From positions 8,255 through 19,281 of the forward strand of contig DGFG01000113.1 in assembly GCA_002391555.1 (NCBI GenBank): a stretch of 11,027 nucleotides of DNA, given 5' to 3'. Made by a program: the position numbers and the translations under genes. The notes beneath the pieces are model-generated. The model worked only from the letters and a program-made list of their open reading frames with translations. It made no database searches and was not told the origin of the DNA. The DNA is from Firmicutes bacterium UBA3906 (lineage in GTDB: Bacteria; Bacillota; Clostridia; Caldicoprobacterales; DTU083). Below are positions 1 through 6,599 of this stretch, one piece after another. Numbering within the stretch: the stretch's first letter is position 1; each line of letters begins with the position of its first letter.

Positions 1-1419
1 ATATTTCCTATTAGGACCTGTAACAGAAATGTAAAAGAAGGTAAGAAAGAGAGGCCCTGCTTGTATTATCATATAGGCAGGTGTTCTGGACCATGTATGG
101 GTAACATAAAAAAAGAAGAATACAGAGAAACAATCAAGGAGGTTTGTAGGTTTCTAGAGGGAAGACAGGATGATGTGATAAAGGAACTTATGGCGAAAAT
201 GGAGAAAGCCTCCCAAAGGCTTGAGTTTGAAAAGGCTGCTGCTTTTAGAGACAAGATAAATGCAGTTAAAAAGATTTTAGAAAGCCAAAAGATTGTATCA
301 ACCGAAATGGAAGACCAAGATGTTATAGCTTATGCTCAGACGGAGAATGAAACAGCATTACAAATGTTTTTTGTTAGAAATGGCAAGCTTATATCAGCTC
401 AAAGCTTTATTTTGAATGCAAGTGAAGAAACGAAACTGTCGCACATAACAACTTCATTTGTAAAGCAATATTATAGTATGTCAACCTATATACCAAAAAG
501 TATCCTAATCCAAGATGAAATAGAGGATAAGGAGACTATAGAAAGATGGCTATCACAGCTTAAAGGGTCTAGGGTTTATATAAGGGTACCTATTAGGGGC
601 GAGAAACGCAAACTTGTAGATATGGCTAAAAGAAATGCTATAGAAGCCTTATCAATACATGAACAAAGATCAAAAAGAGAGTGGGAAAGAACAGAAGGAG
701 CAGTTGCTGACTTAAAGGAATACCTAGGTCTTGATACTCTGCCCAAGCGGATAGAATGCTTTGACATATCAAATATTCAGGGTAGTCATTCTGTTGCTTC
801 AATGGTTGTTTTTTATAATGGAAGACCTGTTAAAAGCGATTACCGGCGTTTCAGAATAAAGTCAGTATCAGGGCCTGATGATTTTGCTAGCATGAGAGAG
901 GTTATTTTTAGGAGATTTAAAAGAGGCTTAATGGAAAAAGAAGAGCTAATCAAAGAGAAGATGCCAAAGGCAAGTGCAAAATTTCAAAAGTTTCCTGACC
1001 TTGTTATAGTAGATGGGGGTAAGGGTCAATTAAGTGCAGCTATAGGGGTCATGAAAGAGCTAGACATTGATTATTTACCAGTTGTGGGTCTAGCAGAAGA
1101 AAACGATGATATATATAGGATAGGCGACAAAGATCCAGTCATCTTGCCAAAGAACTCTCATGCATTACATCTAGTTCAAAGGATTCGAAACGAGGCCCAT
1201 CGCTTTGCTATTAGTTACCATAGGAGCTTAAGAGAAAAGGGCAGTCTTCACTCAGTCTTAAATGATATTCCAGGAATAGGGCCTAAACGGGTAAGGGAGC
1301 TTTTAAAGGAGTTTGGTTCAGTTGCAGCTATAAAGGATGCAAGCCTTGAAGAACTAGCAAAAGTAAAGGGTATGAATACTAGTGTAGCTAAGGCTGTGCT
1401 TGATTATCTAAAAAATTAA
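1..1419 (+). CDS. uvrC: UvrABC excinuclease subunit C, 5'-truncated by the window edge
   Basis: UvrC makes both incisions around a DNA lesion after UvrA and UvrB have loaded, in cytoplasmic nucleotide excision repair. The reading frame is open from base 1, so the gene enters the window from the left; the TTG at 61 is an internal leucine codon. 472 codons are visible against about 600 in the family, so the N-terminal GIY-YIG nuclease that makes the 3' incision is mostly outside. Visible codons begin with the conserved Cys-rich segment ending PCLYYHIGRCSGPC. The UVR motif that contacts UvrB is at about 58-93. The RNase H-like nuclease for the 5' incision follows, with D255 in FDISN, D338 in VIVDGGKGQL and H400 in EAHRF as likely catalytic residues. 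Two helix-hairpin-helix DNA-binding motifs close the protein (about 420-437 and 448-467). No damage is seen in the visible part. Identification is very secure. Confidence 0.97.
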   Translation: MFPIRTCNRNVKEGKKERPCLYYHIGRCSGPCMGNIKKEEYRETIKEVCRFLEGRQDDVIKELMAKMEKASQRLEFEKAAAFRDKINAVKKILESQKIVSTEMEDQDVIAYAQTENETALQMFFVRNGKLISAQSFILNASEETKLSHITTSFVKQYYSMSTYIPKSILIQDEIEDKETIERWLSQLKGSRVYIRVPIRGEKRKLVDMAKRNAIEALSIHEQRSKREWERTEGAVADLKEYLGLDTLPKRIECFDISNIQGSHSVASMVVFYNGRPVKSDYRRFRIKSVSGPDDFASMREVIFRRFKRGLMEKEELIKEKMPKASAKFQKFPDLVIVDGGKGQLSAAIGVMKELDIDYLPVVGLAEENDDIYRIGDKDPVILPKNSHALHLVQRIRNEAHRFAISYHRSLREKGSLHSVLNDIPGIGPKRVRELLKEFGSVAAIKDASLEELAKVKGMNTSVAKAVLDYLKN

Positions 1420-1446
1420 CATTTAGGGTTAGTATAGACATAGAAG

Positions 1447-1474
1447 TTGTTGCAGTATATACTTAACTTAGAAT
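1447..1474 (+). promoter_or_regulatory. Candidate sigma-A promoter for the pspC-HAD-hprK group
   Basis: TTGTTG (1447-1452) and TAGAAT (1469-1474) are separated by 16 bp, in the 120-bp gap after uvrC. The -10 matches consensus at five of six bases; the -35 matches at only three. An imperfect inverted repeat, GTTAGTATA (1428-1436) and TATACTTAAC (1458-1467), overlaps the spacer and could be an operator or chance in AT-rich DNA. The call is by eye only. Confidence 0.35.
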
Positions 1475-1527
1475 AATGAACCTTTAACTCGTCAATAAGA
1501 TATCTATCAAGGAATGATAATTTATAT

Positions 1528-1534
1528 GAGGTGG
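1528..1534 (+). promoter_or_regulatory. Ribosome binding site that sets the PspC start
   Basis: GAGGTGG lies 5 nt before the ATG at 1540. The in-frame GTG at 1531 is inside this Shine-Dalgarno sequence and has no site of its own, so translation should begin at 1540. Confidence 0.8.
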
Positions 1535-1539
1535 TTTTA

Positions 1540-1719
1540 ATGAGCAAAAAGTTATACTTGTCTGAGACAGACAAAAAGATCTTTGGTGTATGCGGAGGTT
1601 TAGGTGAGTACTTTGATATTGATTCAACTATAGTGAGACTTATATGGGTGATAATTGCCCTAAGTGGGGTTGGAATACTAGCTTATTTAATAGCCGGACT
1701 TATCATACCCAACAGATAA
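1540..1719 (+). CDS. Small PspC-domain membrane protein
   Basis: This 59-residue protein is a stand-alone PspC domain. The N-terminal half is hydrophilic and carries the family pattern of a Gly-rich VCGGLGEYF stretch (about 18-26), followed by D and the VRLIWV segment. A single hydrophobic helix runs from about 33 to 56, ending in the typical IIPNR. PspC domains occur in envelope-stress regulators (PspC of the enterobacterial phage-shock system) and in many short Firmicutes proteins of unproven role. It is expected in the cytoplasmic membrane. It follows a possible promoter and sits 27 bp ahead of the HAD gene, so the two may be co-transcribed. No pspA, liaF or two-component genes are nearby, so a stress role is only inferred from the domain. 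The domain call is firm; the function is not known. Confidence 0.88.
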   Translation: MSKKLYLSETDKKIFGVCGGLGEYFDIDSTIVRLIWVIIALSGVGILAYLIAGLIIPNR

Positions 1720-1732
1720 TTACTAAACTGAT

Positions 1733-1738
1733 AAAGGA
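1733..1738 (+). promoter_or_regulatory. Ribosome binding site that sets the HAD start
   Basis: AAAGGA, which runs into the ATG at 1738, is the only plausible Shine-Dalgarno sequence here. It is correctly spaced (8 nt) for the GTG at 1747 and cannot serve the ATG it overlaps. The GTG start also gives the usual family N-terminus, MYRLIAIDLDDT. Confidence 0.65.
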
Positions 1739-1746
1739 TGCTTGTA

Positions 1747-2550
1747 GTGTATAGATTAATAGCCATAGACTTAGATGATACCCTTTTAGCTAGTGACCTA
1801 AAAATAAGTGATGCCAACAAAAACTCAATATTAAAAGCTATTGATAAAGGAGTATTAGTCACTATCGCAACAGGTAGAATGTACAAGTCAGTCTTACCTT
1901 TTATAAATGAACTAAAGATTACTGTACCCGTTATAGCCTTTCAAGGTGCCTATATTTGCAACCCCATTACAGGAGAACTTATAGATAAAAAGATAATGCC
2001 AAAGGAAAATGCTAAGCAGATTATTATGGACTGCATAAAGGATAATATACATATCCAGCTACATACTGAGGACAGCTTTTATTTCGCTCAAGAGAATGAA
2101 TATAGCCGTCAATATGAAAAGCTTTCAGGTATAAGGGGACAGGAAGAAAAAGACCTATATAAAGTTTTAGATCTAGAACCCATCAAAATGATAATAATGG
2201 CCGAGCCAGACAAGATTACTGCCTTAAATGAAAAGTACCAAAACATATATAAAGATGATATGCAAATAGTAGTATCCAAGCCCAGCTATCTAGAGTTTAC
2301 TCATATTGATGCTACAAAGGGAAGGGCAGTAGAAAAGCTTAGCTCTATCTTGGGAATTAAACAAGATGAAATTATATGTATAGGTGATAGTTATAATGAT
2401 ATTTCAATGATCCAGTACGCAGCCTTAGGTGTAGCCATGGCTAATTCTCCACAAGCTGTAAAGGAGAAAGCCGATTATATTAGCAAAACCAATGATGAGG
2501 ATGGAGTGGCTGCAGTGATCAATAAATTTATATTAGGAGAAGTGATTTAA
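1747..2550 (+). CDS. Cof-type HAD-superfamily hydrolase (sugar-phosphate or phosphorylated-metabolite phosphatase)
   Basis: This is a cytoplasmic Mg-dependent phosphatase of the HAD superfamily, Cof/YidA-like subgroup, whose members act on sugar phosphates, flavin nucleotides and similar compounds. From the GTG start it has 267 residues, normal for the group. All four HAD motifs are present: DLDDT with nucleophile D8 and acid/base D10; the motif II threonine T42 in TIATGR; lysine K191 in DATKG; and D214 and D218 in GDSYND. The region between motifs II and III (about 80-185) is the C2-type cap that sets substrate choice. It lies two bases before the hprK start, so co-transcription is likely. 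That pairing suggests a link with sugar-phosphate metabolism, but the substrate cannot be read from sequence. An upstream ATG at 1738 would add three residues and is less likely. Confidence 0.92.
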   Translation: MYRLIAIDLDDTLLASDLKISDANKNSILKAIDKGVLVTIATGRMYKSVLPFINELKITVPVIAFQGAYICNPITGELIDKKIMPKENAKQIIMDCIKDNIHIQLHTEDSFYFAQENEYSRQYEKLSGIRGQEEKDLYKVLDLEPIKMIIMAEPDKITALNEKYQNIYKDDMQIVVSKPSYLEFTHIDATKGRAVEKLSSILGIKQDEIICIGDSYNDISMIQYAALGVAMANSPQAVKEKADYISKTNDEDGVAAVINKFILGEVI

Positions 2551-2552
2551 CC

Positions 2553-3482
2553 GTGAGCAAGATACCTCTAGAAGATCTAGTTAAGAAATTAGAACTTGAG
2601 ATCATATTCGATGGAGGAGTAAGAGAAATCGAATTAGCTACTAGTGATATTAATAGGCCGGGCCTACATTTCGCAGGCTTTTTTGACTATTTTTCCAAAG
2701 AAAGAATCCAAGTAATCGGAAAAAGTGAGATGTCTTATCTTAGTAAGCTAGATCGTGATAAAAAATTAGAGCATCTTGATGAGTTTTTTAGTGCTGATCT
2801 ACCCTGTGTAATTGTAACTAGAGGAATGGAGATACCAAAATATATAGTAGACTGTGCAGTAAAATACAATTGTCCCCTATTAAGATCACATAAGGCTACC
2901 ACTATACTTATGAACAAGCTAGTAAATTATTTAGATTCTGAACTAGCGCCCCGTATCACTAGGCATGGTGTTTTGCTAGATGTTTATGGTGTGGGTATAT
3001 TATTGATGGGTGAAAGCGGTATAGGCAAGAGTGAAACAGCACTCGAGCTTATAAAAAGAGGACACAGACTAGTTGCCGACGATGCAGTAGAAATAAAAAA
3101 AGTTGCAGAGCACAGGCTGATAGGAGATTCACCTGAGCTGATTAGACACTTTATGGAGGTTAGGGGCATTGGCATTATTGATGTTAAGGCACTCTATGGA
3201 GTGGGTGCTGTTATCAATGCAAAAGCCATAGATATGGTAATGTATATGGAGTTTTGGGACAACAATAAGGAATATGACCGCCTAGGTTTAGTAGAAAATT
3301 ATATAGAGATATTAGGTGTCAAGCTACCTAAGGTAGAACTGCCTGTTAGGCCAGGAAGGAATCTTGCAATTATAGTAGAGGTTGCTGCCAGGAATTGGAG
3401 ATTAAAGCAAATGGGCTATCATGCTGCCAAGGAACTCGATAGGAGGTTAAATGACTTTATACAGCAAAATAGTGATAGTTAA
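2553..3482 (+). CDS. hprK: HPr kinase/phosphorylase
   Basis: HprK phosphorylates HPr (and Crh where present) on Ser46 with ATP or PPi when glycolytic intermediates are high, and reverses this with Pi. Ser-P-HPr then acts with CcpA in carbon catabolite repression. The 309-residue length is normal. The N-terminal regulatory domain spans about 1-128. The catalytic domain carries H138 in TRHG, Walker A GESGIGKS (153-160), the LVADDAV strand with D177 and D178, and the family signature MEVRGIGIIDV (201-211) with E202. The C-terminal segment LPVRPGRNLA and the WRLKQMGYHAA helix are typical. The start is GTG, with AGGAGA at 2535-2540 inside the HAD gene as a somewhat distant (12 nt) ribosome site, which suggests translational coupling. 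No ptsH is in the window. Identification is very secure. Confidence 0.97.
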   Translation: MSKIPLEDLVKKLELEIIFDGGVREIELATSDINRPGLHFAGFFDYFSKERIQVIGKSEMSYLSKLDRDKKLEHLDEFFSADLPCVIVTRGMEIPKYIVDCAVKYNCPLLRSHKATTILMNKLVNYLDSELAPRITRHGVLLDVYGVGILLMGESGIGKSETALELIKRGHRLVADDAVEIKKVAEHRLIGDSPELIRHFMEVRGIGIIDVKALYGVGAVINAKAIDMVMYMEFWDNNKEYDRLGLVENYIEILGVKLPKVELPVRPGRNLAIIVEVAARNWRLKQMGYHAAKELDRRLNDFIQQNSDS

Positions 3483-3527
3483 GCTATGTGCTTATGTGGT
3501 TAGAGACTAGATCACACATTCTCCAAG

Positions 3528-3557
3528 TTGGTCATACTTTTTAGTGGCATTTAGTAT
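3528..3557 (+). promoter_or_regulatory. Weak candidate promoter before the solute-binding protein gene
   Basis: The 109-bp gap after hprK holds TTGGTC (3528-3533) and TAGTAT (3552-3557) with an 18-bp spacer. Both hexamers are imperfect. A clear AGGAGGA Shine-Dalgarno (3580-3586) lies 5 nt before the ATG at 3592. I see no convincing terminator for hprK in the gap. Confidence 0.25.
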
Positions 3558-3591
3558 ATTTAAACTAAGATTGTATGCCAGGAGGATTTAG

Positions 3592-4845
3592 ATGAAGGGT
3601 CTTAGTATAAAGCCACTTTTATTTATCACTATATGCTTGTCCATAGTCTTCTTAGTTACTGCCCCCTTATTCTTACCAAATAGGATTGAGAATAACATAA
3701 TACAGGATCCTGACTTAATGAATAGGCCAGAATGGGCAGGAATTATTACTATATGGTATGTACCCTATTTTGAAACAGCTACCGGTAATCAAGTAGGCTG
3801 GCTAAATGATTACATAAGAAGCTTTGAAAAGAAATACCCAGGAGTAATAATTGATTTAAAAGTGCTTAATGCAGATAGATTAGCACTATATTTTTATCAG
3901 GGCGAAGACATGGATTTCTTGCCAAACATAATAGCTATGGATTTGTACAAGCAACCTATACCAAAAGAGATGTTAGTAGACCTGTCATCTTATTTTAGCG
4001 ACAAGGAGCTTGCTGGCTTATATGAACCTTTAGTCAATAGCCTTTGTATAGATGGGAAATTACTAGGTATTCCATGGATGCTTGGTTCATATGCCTTATT
4101 TGTTAATGATCTATTTATTGAAGGACTGGATCTTGTAAAGGATAAAGAAATACAAGCCGAGAGAGAAAGTGGATATGAGCAATTAGATACAGTGGTCCGG
4201 TGGAGGCTTAAAAAAGATTTAGAAGATGCAACAGACCTTGATTTTTTTGGGCTAACCTCTTATAGTTCTAGTCATACAAGGCCACTTTTAAGTATCATTT
4301 GCTCTAATGAAGGCAAAATAAACAATAGGGGGCTAGACCTAATTACTAGCTACTTAAAAGATGGTCTATGCTCTAATGAACTTGTTTCTACCAGCTATCA
4401 AAAAGCCTTCAGCCAATTTGCTATAGAAAAGAGAGTTGCTACCCTATTAGGCTCAAGTAAGGTATTATATGATCTAAAAGGACTAGAGGGAGACAACAAA
4501 GGGATAGACTATACAATACTTCCCCTACCAAGGGATAAGGAAAACGGCTTTTACTTAGATCAGATAGCAGCAATGGGGGTATTAAATGGTACTAGTGAAG
4601 AAGCAAGGCCTATATGCGTGCAGTTTCTTAAGGGCCTATTAGAGACAGAATGTCAAAAAAAGCTTTCAGAATTAGGAATGTTTTCAGTCCTAAAGCCCTT
4701 AAGCTTATATGAAGATGACGAAGAAATGTCATTATTAGAAGGTTCGCTAGAGGATATGGGTACAGGTTTTTTCTATAAAAATAGGACTAATATTGATAGT
4801 GTTTGGGAGGACCTTTTAAATATTTTTGAAGACTACTTACAATAA
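3592..4845 (+). CDS. Family-1 extracellular solute-binding protein, membrane-anchored, no permease partners nearby
   Basis: The 417-residue length and layout fit the ABC-transporter family-1 (maltose-type) solute-binding proteins. A hydrophobic segment at about 8-28 is followed by an extracellular domain with ITIWYVPYFETATG, a WLNDYIRSFEKKYPGV segment, DLSSYF and DGKLLGIPW, which are typical of carbohydrate binders. The only cysteine in the N-terminal helix (C15, in ITIC) does not fit a lipobox, and no clear signal peptidase I site is visible. An uncleaved signal anchor holding the domain outside the membrane is therefore my inference. No ABC permease or ATPase gene flanks it. It sits between hprK and murB, 20 bp from the latter. 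It may feed a distant transporter, act as a ligand sensor, or bind wall-derived sugars; none can be chosen from sequence. The fold call is fairly firm; ligand and role are unknown. Confidence 0.82.
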   Translation: MKGLSIKPLLFITICLSIVFLVTAPLFLPNRIENNIIQDPDLMNRPEWAGIITIWYVPYFETATGNQVGWLNDYIRSFEKKYPGVIIDLKVLNADRLALYFYQGEDMDFLPNIIAMDLYKQPIPKEMLVDLSSYFSDKELAGLYEPLVNSLCIDGKLLGIPWMLGSYALFVNDLFIEGLDLVKDKEIQAERESGYEQLDTVVRWRLKKDLEDATDLDFFGLTSYSSSHTRPLLSIICSNEGKINNRGLDLITSYLKDGLCSNELVSTSYQKAFSQFAIEKRVATLLGSSKVLYDLKGLEGDNKGIDYTILPLPRDKENGFYLDQIAAMGVLNGTSEEARPICVQFLKGLLETECQKKLSELGMFSVLKPLSLYEDDEEMSLLEGSLEDMGTGFFYKNRTNIDSVWEDLLNIFEDYLQ

Positions 4846-4855
4846 ATATTTGTGT

Positions 4856-4860
4856 GGGAG
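4856..4860 (+). promoter_or_regulatory. Ribosome binding site that sets the murB start
   Basis: GGGAG lies 5 nt before the ATG at 4866. The in-frame GTG at 4854 overlaps this site and has no site of its own. Confidence 0.75.
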
Positions 4861-4865
4861 ATAAT

Positions 4866-5780
4866 ATGGATCTAGAAAAGGGTTTACTTGACCTCAGGGC
4901 TAATATACCAGAAGAACAGATACTACTTAATGAGAGCATGAAAAAACATACTTCTTTTAGGATAGGTGGTCCAGCCGATATAATGGTTGTACCTCATGAT
5001 ACTGAACAGGTAAAGACAGCTATTGAAATATTCAAGGCTCACAATATACCTTATTTTATAATGGGTAGAGGCAGTAATTTGCTAGTTAGGGACAAAGGTA
5101 TTAGGGGTGGCGTTATAAAGCTAGCTGATGGATTCAGTAAGGCAAAGGTCACAGATAGGCAAATCCAAGCTCAGGCAGGCATATTATTATCTAGCCTTTC
5201 TAATTTAGCCCTTAGGGCTGAACTAACTGGTTTAGAGTTTGCCAGTGGGATACCAGGCACTCTAGGTGGGGCAGTAGCTATGAATGCCGGTGCCTATGGT
5301 GGAGAAATAAAGGATGTAATTGAAAAAGTTATTGTCCTAGATGAAAACCAAAAAGTCCTAAGCTTTACTAATAGTGAAATGAATTTTGGTTACAGAAAAA
5401 GCATAGTACAAAACACTAAAATGATTGTACTTGAGGTATATATGACCTTAGAGAAGGGCAATTACCAAGAATCAAAGGAAAAAATAAAAGAGCTAACAAA
5501 AAGACGGAGAGAAAAGCAACCACTAAATTATCCTAGTGCAGGCTCTACATTTAAACGTCCAGTAGGTTATTATGCAGGCAAGCTAATTCAGGATTCGGGC
5601 TTAAAGGGCATGAGAGTAGGAAATGCCCAAATATCTGAACTGCACTCAGGTTTCATTATAAACATGGGAGATGCTACTGCCGAGGATGTAATTAAGCTAA
5701 TTGAGAAAGTTAAAACTCGGGTTTACGATCGATTTGGTGTAAATTTAGAGCCTGAGTTAAAAATTATAGGAGAAGAATAA
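4866..5780 (+). CDS. murB: UDP-N-acetylenolpyruvoylglucosamine reductase
   Basis: MurB is a cytoplasmic flavoenzyme. It uses NADPH and FAD to reduce the enolpyruvyl group of UDP-GlcNAc-enolpyruvate to UDP-MurNAc, the second committed step of peptidoglycan synthesis. From the ATG at 4866 it has 304 residues. FAD-binding motifs include HTSFRIGGPA (29-38), MGRGSNLLVRD (66-76) and GLEFASGIPGTLGGAVAMNAG (122-142). The substrate-side FGYR (174-177) and SAGSTFKRP (224-232) follow, with S227 as the likely proton-donor serine, and the terminal LEPELKIIG contains the conserved Glu E298. The size and the compact C-terminal domain fit the Gram-positive type II form. It follows the solute-binding protein gene by 20 bp and precedes a hairpin overlapping its own stop codon. 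Identification is very secure. Confidence 0.97.
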   Translation: MDLEKGLLDLRANIPEEQILLNESMKKHTSFRIGGPADIMVVPHDTEQVKTAIEIFKAHNIPYFIMGRGSNLLVRDKGIRGGVIKLADGFSKAKVTDRQIQAQAGILLSSLSNLALRAELTGLEFASGIPGTLGGAVAMNAGAYGGEIKDVIEKVIVLDENQKVLSFTNSEMNFGYRKSIVQNTKMIVLEVYMTLEKGNYQESKEKIKELTKRRREKQPLNYPSAGSTFKRPVGYYAGKLIQDSGLKGMRVGNAQISELHSGFIINMGDATAEDVIKLIEKVKTRVYDRFGVNLEPELKIIGEE

Positions 5781-5807
5781 AGGTCAGGTGGTCTACCAGG
5801 CCTTTTT
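5779..5807 (+). terminator. Terminator-like hairpin overlapping the murB stop codon
   Basis: AAAGGTCAGGT (5779-5789) can pair with ACCAGGCCTTT (5795-5805) around a 5-nt loop (GGTCT), with one A-A mismatch and one T-G pair. Five T residues follow or end the stem (5803-5807). This resembles an intrinsic terminator, but the free U-tract is only about two bases, so it is more likely partial, or an attenuator or processing site, than a full stop. It lies 26 bp before the PHP gene. Confidence 0.45.
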
Positions 5808-5818
5808 GCTATACATAC

Positions 5819-5826
5819 AAAGGAGG
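5819..5826 (+). promoter_or_regulatory. Strong ribosome binding site for a TTG start
   Basis: AAAGGAGG lies 7 nt before the TTG at 5834. This near-perfect site supports TTG as the initiation codon of the PHP gene, and the resulting MYKLIADYHTHT N-terminus is typical of the family. Confidence 0.85.
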
Positions 5827-5833
5827 AAGCTAT

Positions 5834-6595
5834 TTGTACAAGTTGATCGCCGATTATCATACCCATACAGTATATAGTCATGGAAAAGGTACAATACAGG
5901 ACAATGTAGAAGTAGCTAGGCGTAAGGGTTTAAAAAAAGTAGCAATAACCGACCATGGATTTGGTCATATAGGTTATGGAATATCTAGAAAAAAACTAAC
6001 TCAGATTAGGACGCAAATTAATAGATTAAATGATAAATATGGTGATATAGAAATATTACTTGGCATAGAGGCAAACCTAGTAGGTATAAATGGACAAGTA
6101 GACTTGCTTGAAAAGGATCTTAAGTATTTTGATATAATACTGATGGGCTTTCACAAGGGGGCAAAACCCCACTCAGTTAAAGACGGATTTAATTTATTTT
6201 TGAAAAACTTTCTAAGCCCCATATATCCTGCTGGCAGGGAAAAGCAAAGACAGCTAAATACTCAGGCTATGATAAAAGCAATCAATAGATATCCAGTAAA
6301 TATAATAAGCCATCCTGGTGCTAAAATTGATATAGATACTAGAGAATTGGCAAAAGCTGCAGCTAAAAGAGGGGTGGCCTTAGAAATAAATGCAAGTCAT
6401 GGATTCTTGACTGTTGATTATGTTAAAATTGCACTAGAGGAAAAAGCCCCCTTAGTTATAAATAGTGATGCTCATAGGCCAGATGATGTTGGTGAATTTA
6501 GCAAGGGGATTGATATAGCAAATAGGGCAGGTGTAAAGCCAGAACACTTAGTTAATAGCAGGGAATATACAGTTCTTAACCAGGGGTGGAGATGA
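5834..6595 (+). CDS. PHP-domain metal-dependent phosphoesterase
   Basis: This 253-residue protein is a single PHP domain, a trinuclear metal-binding hydrolase fold shared with histidinol-phosphate phosphatase HisK, YcdX-type phosphatases and the PHP domains of DNA polymerases. The metal ligands look complete: H9 and H11 (DYHTHT), H16, D40 and H41 (ITDHG), E79 (GIEAN), H107 (GFHKG), H160 (SHPG), and D212 and H214 (NSDAH). The protein should be an active cytoplasmic phosphoesterase. No other his gene is present, so histidine synthesis is not indicated. Its place between murB and rapZ, four bases before rapZ, suggests a role tied to that group, for example acting on a sugar phosphate or nucleotide, but no substrate can be assigned. 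The start is TTG with a strong ribosome site. Confidence 0.9.
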   Translation: MYKLIADYHTHTVYSHGKGTIQDNVEVARRKGLKKVAITDHGFGHIGYGISRKKLTQIRTQINRLNDKYGDIEILLGIEANLVGINGQVDLLEKDLKYFDIILMGFHKGAKPHSVKDGFNLFLKNFLSPIYPAGREKQRQLNTQAMIKAINRYPVNIISHPGAKIDIDTRELAKAAAKRGVALEINASHGFLTVDYVKIALEEKAPLVINSDAHRPDDVGEFSKGIDIANRAGVKPEHLVNSREYTVLNQGWR

Positions 6596-6599
6596 TAAT

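Noticed and set aside
61..63. TTG as the start of a 452-residue uvrC product
   Set aside because: The same frame is open back to base 1 and encodes conserved UvrC sequence (FPIRTCNRN...ERPC), so the TTG is an internal codon of a gene cut by the window edge.
69..254. Minus-strand open frames of 60-73 codons, here and at 576-767, 1683-1886, 2735-2917, 2984-3175, 7749-7937, 9055-9240 and 10797-11018
   Set aside because: Each lies opposite or mostly opposite a well-supported gene, lacks a ribosome site that I can see, and has low-complexity Ser/Leu/Ile-rich translation typical of antisense shadows.
1531..1533. GTG start for the PspC gene
   Set aside because: It lies within the GAGGTGG ribosome binding site; the ATG at 1540 is correctly spaced.
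3498..3520. Inverted repeat ATGTG ... CACAT after hprK as a terminator
   Set aside because: The stem is interrupted and no U-run follows directly; it does not look like an intrinsic terminator.
4854..4856. GTG start for murB
   Set aside because: It overlaps the GGGAG site that serves the ATG at 4866, and there is no ribosome site upstream of it.
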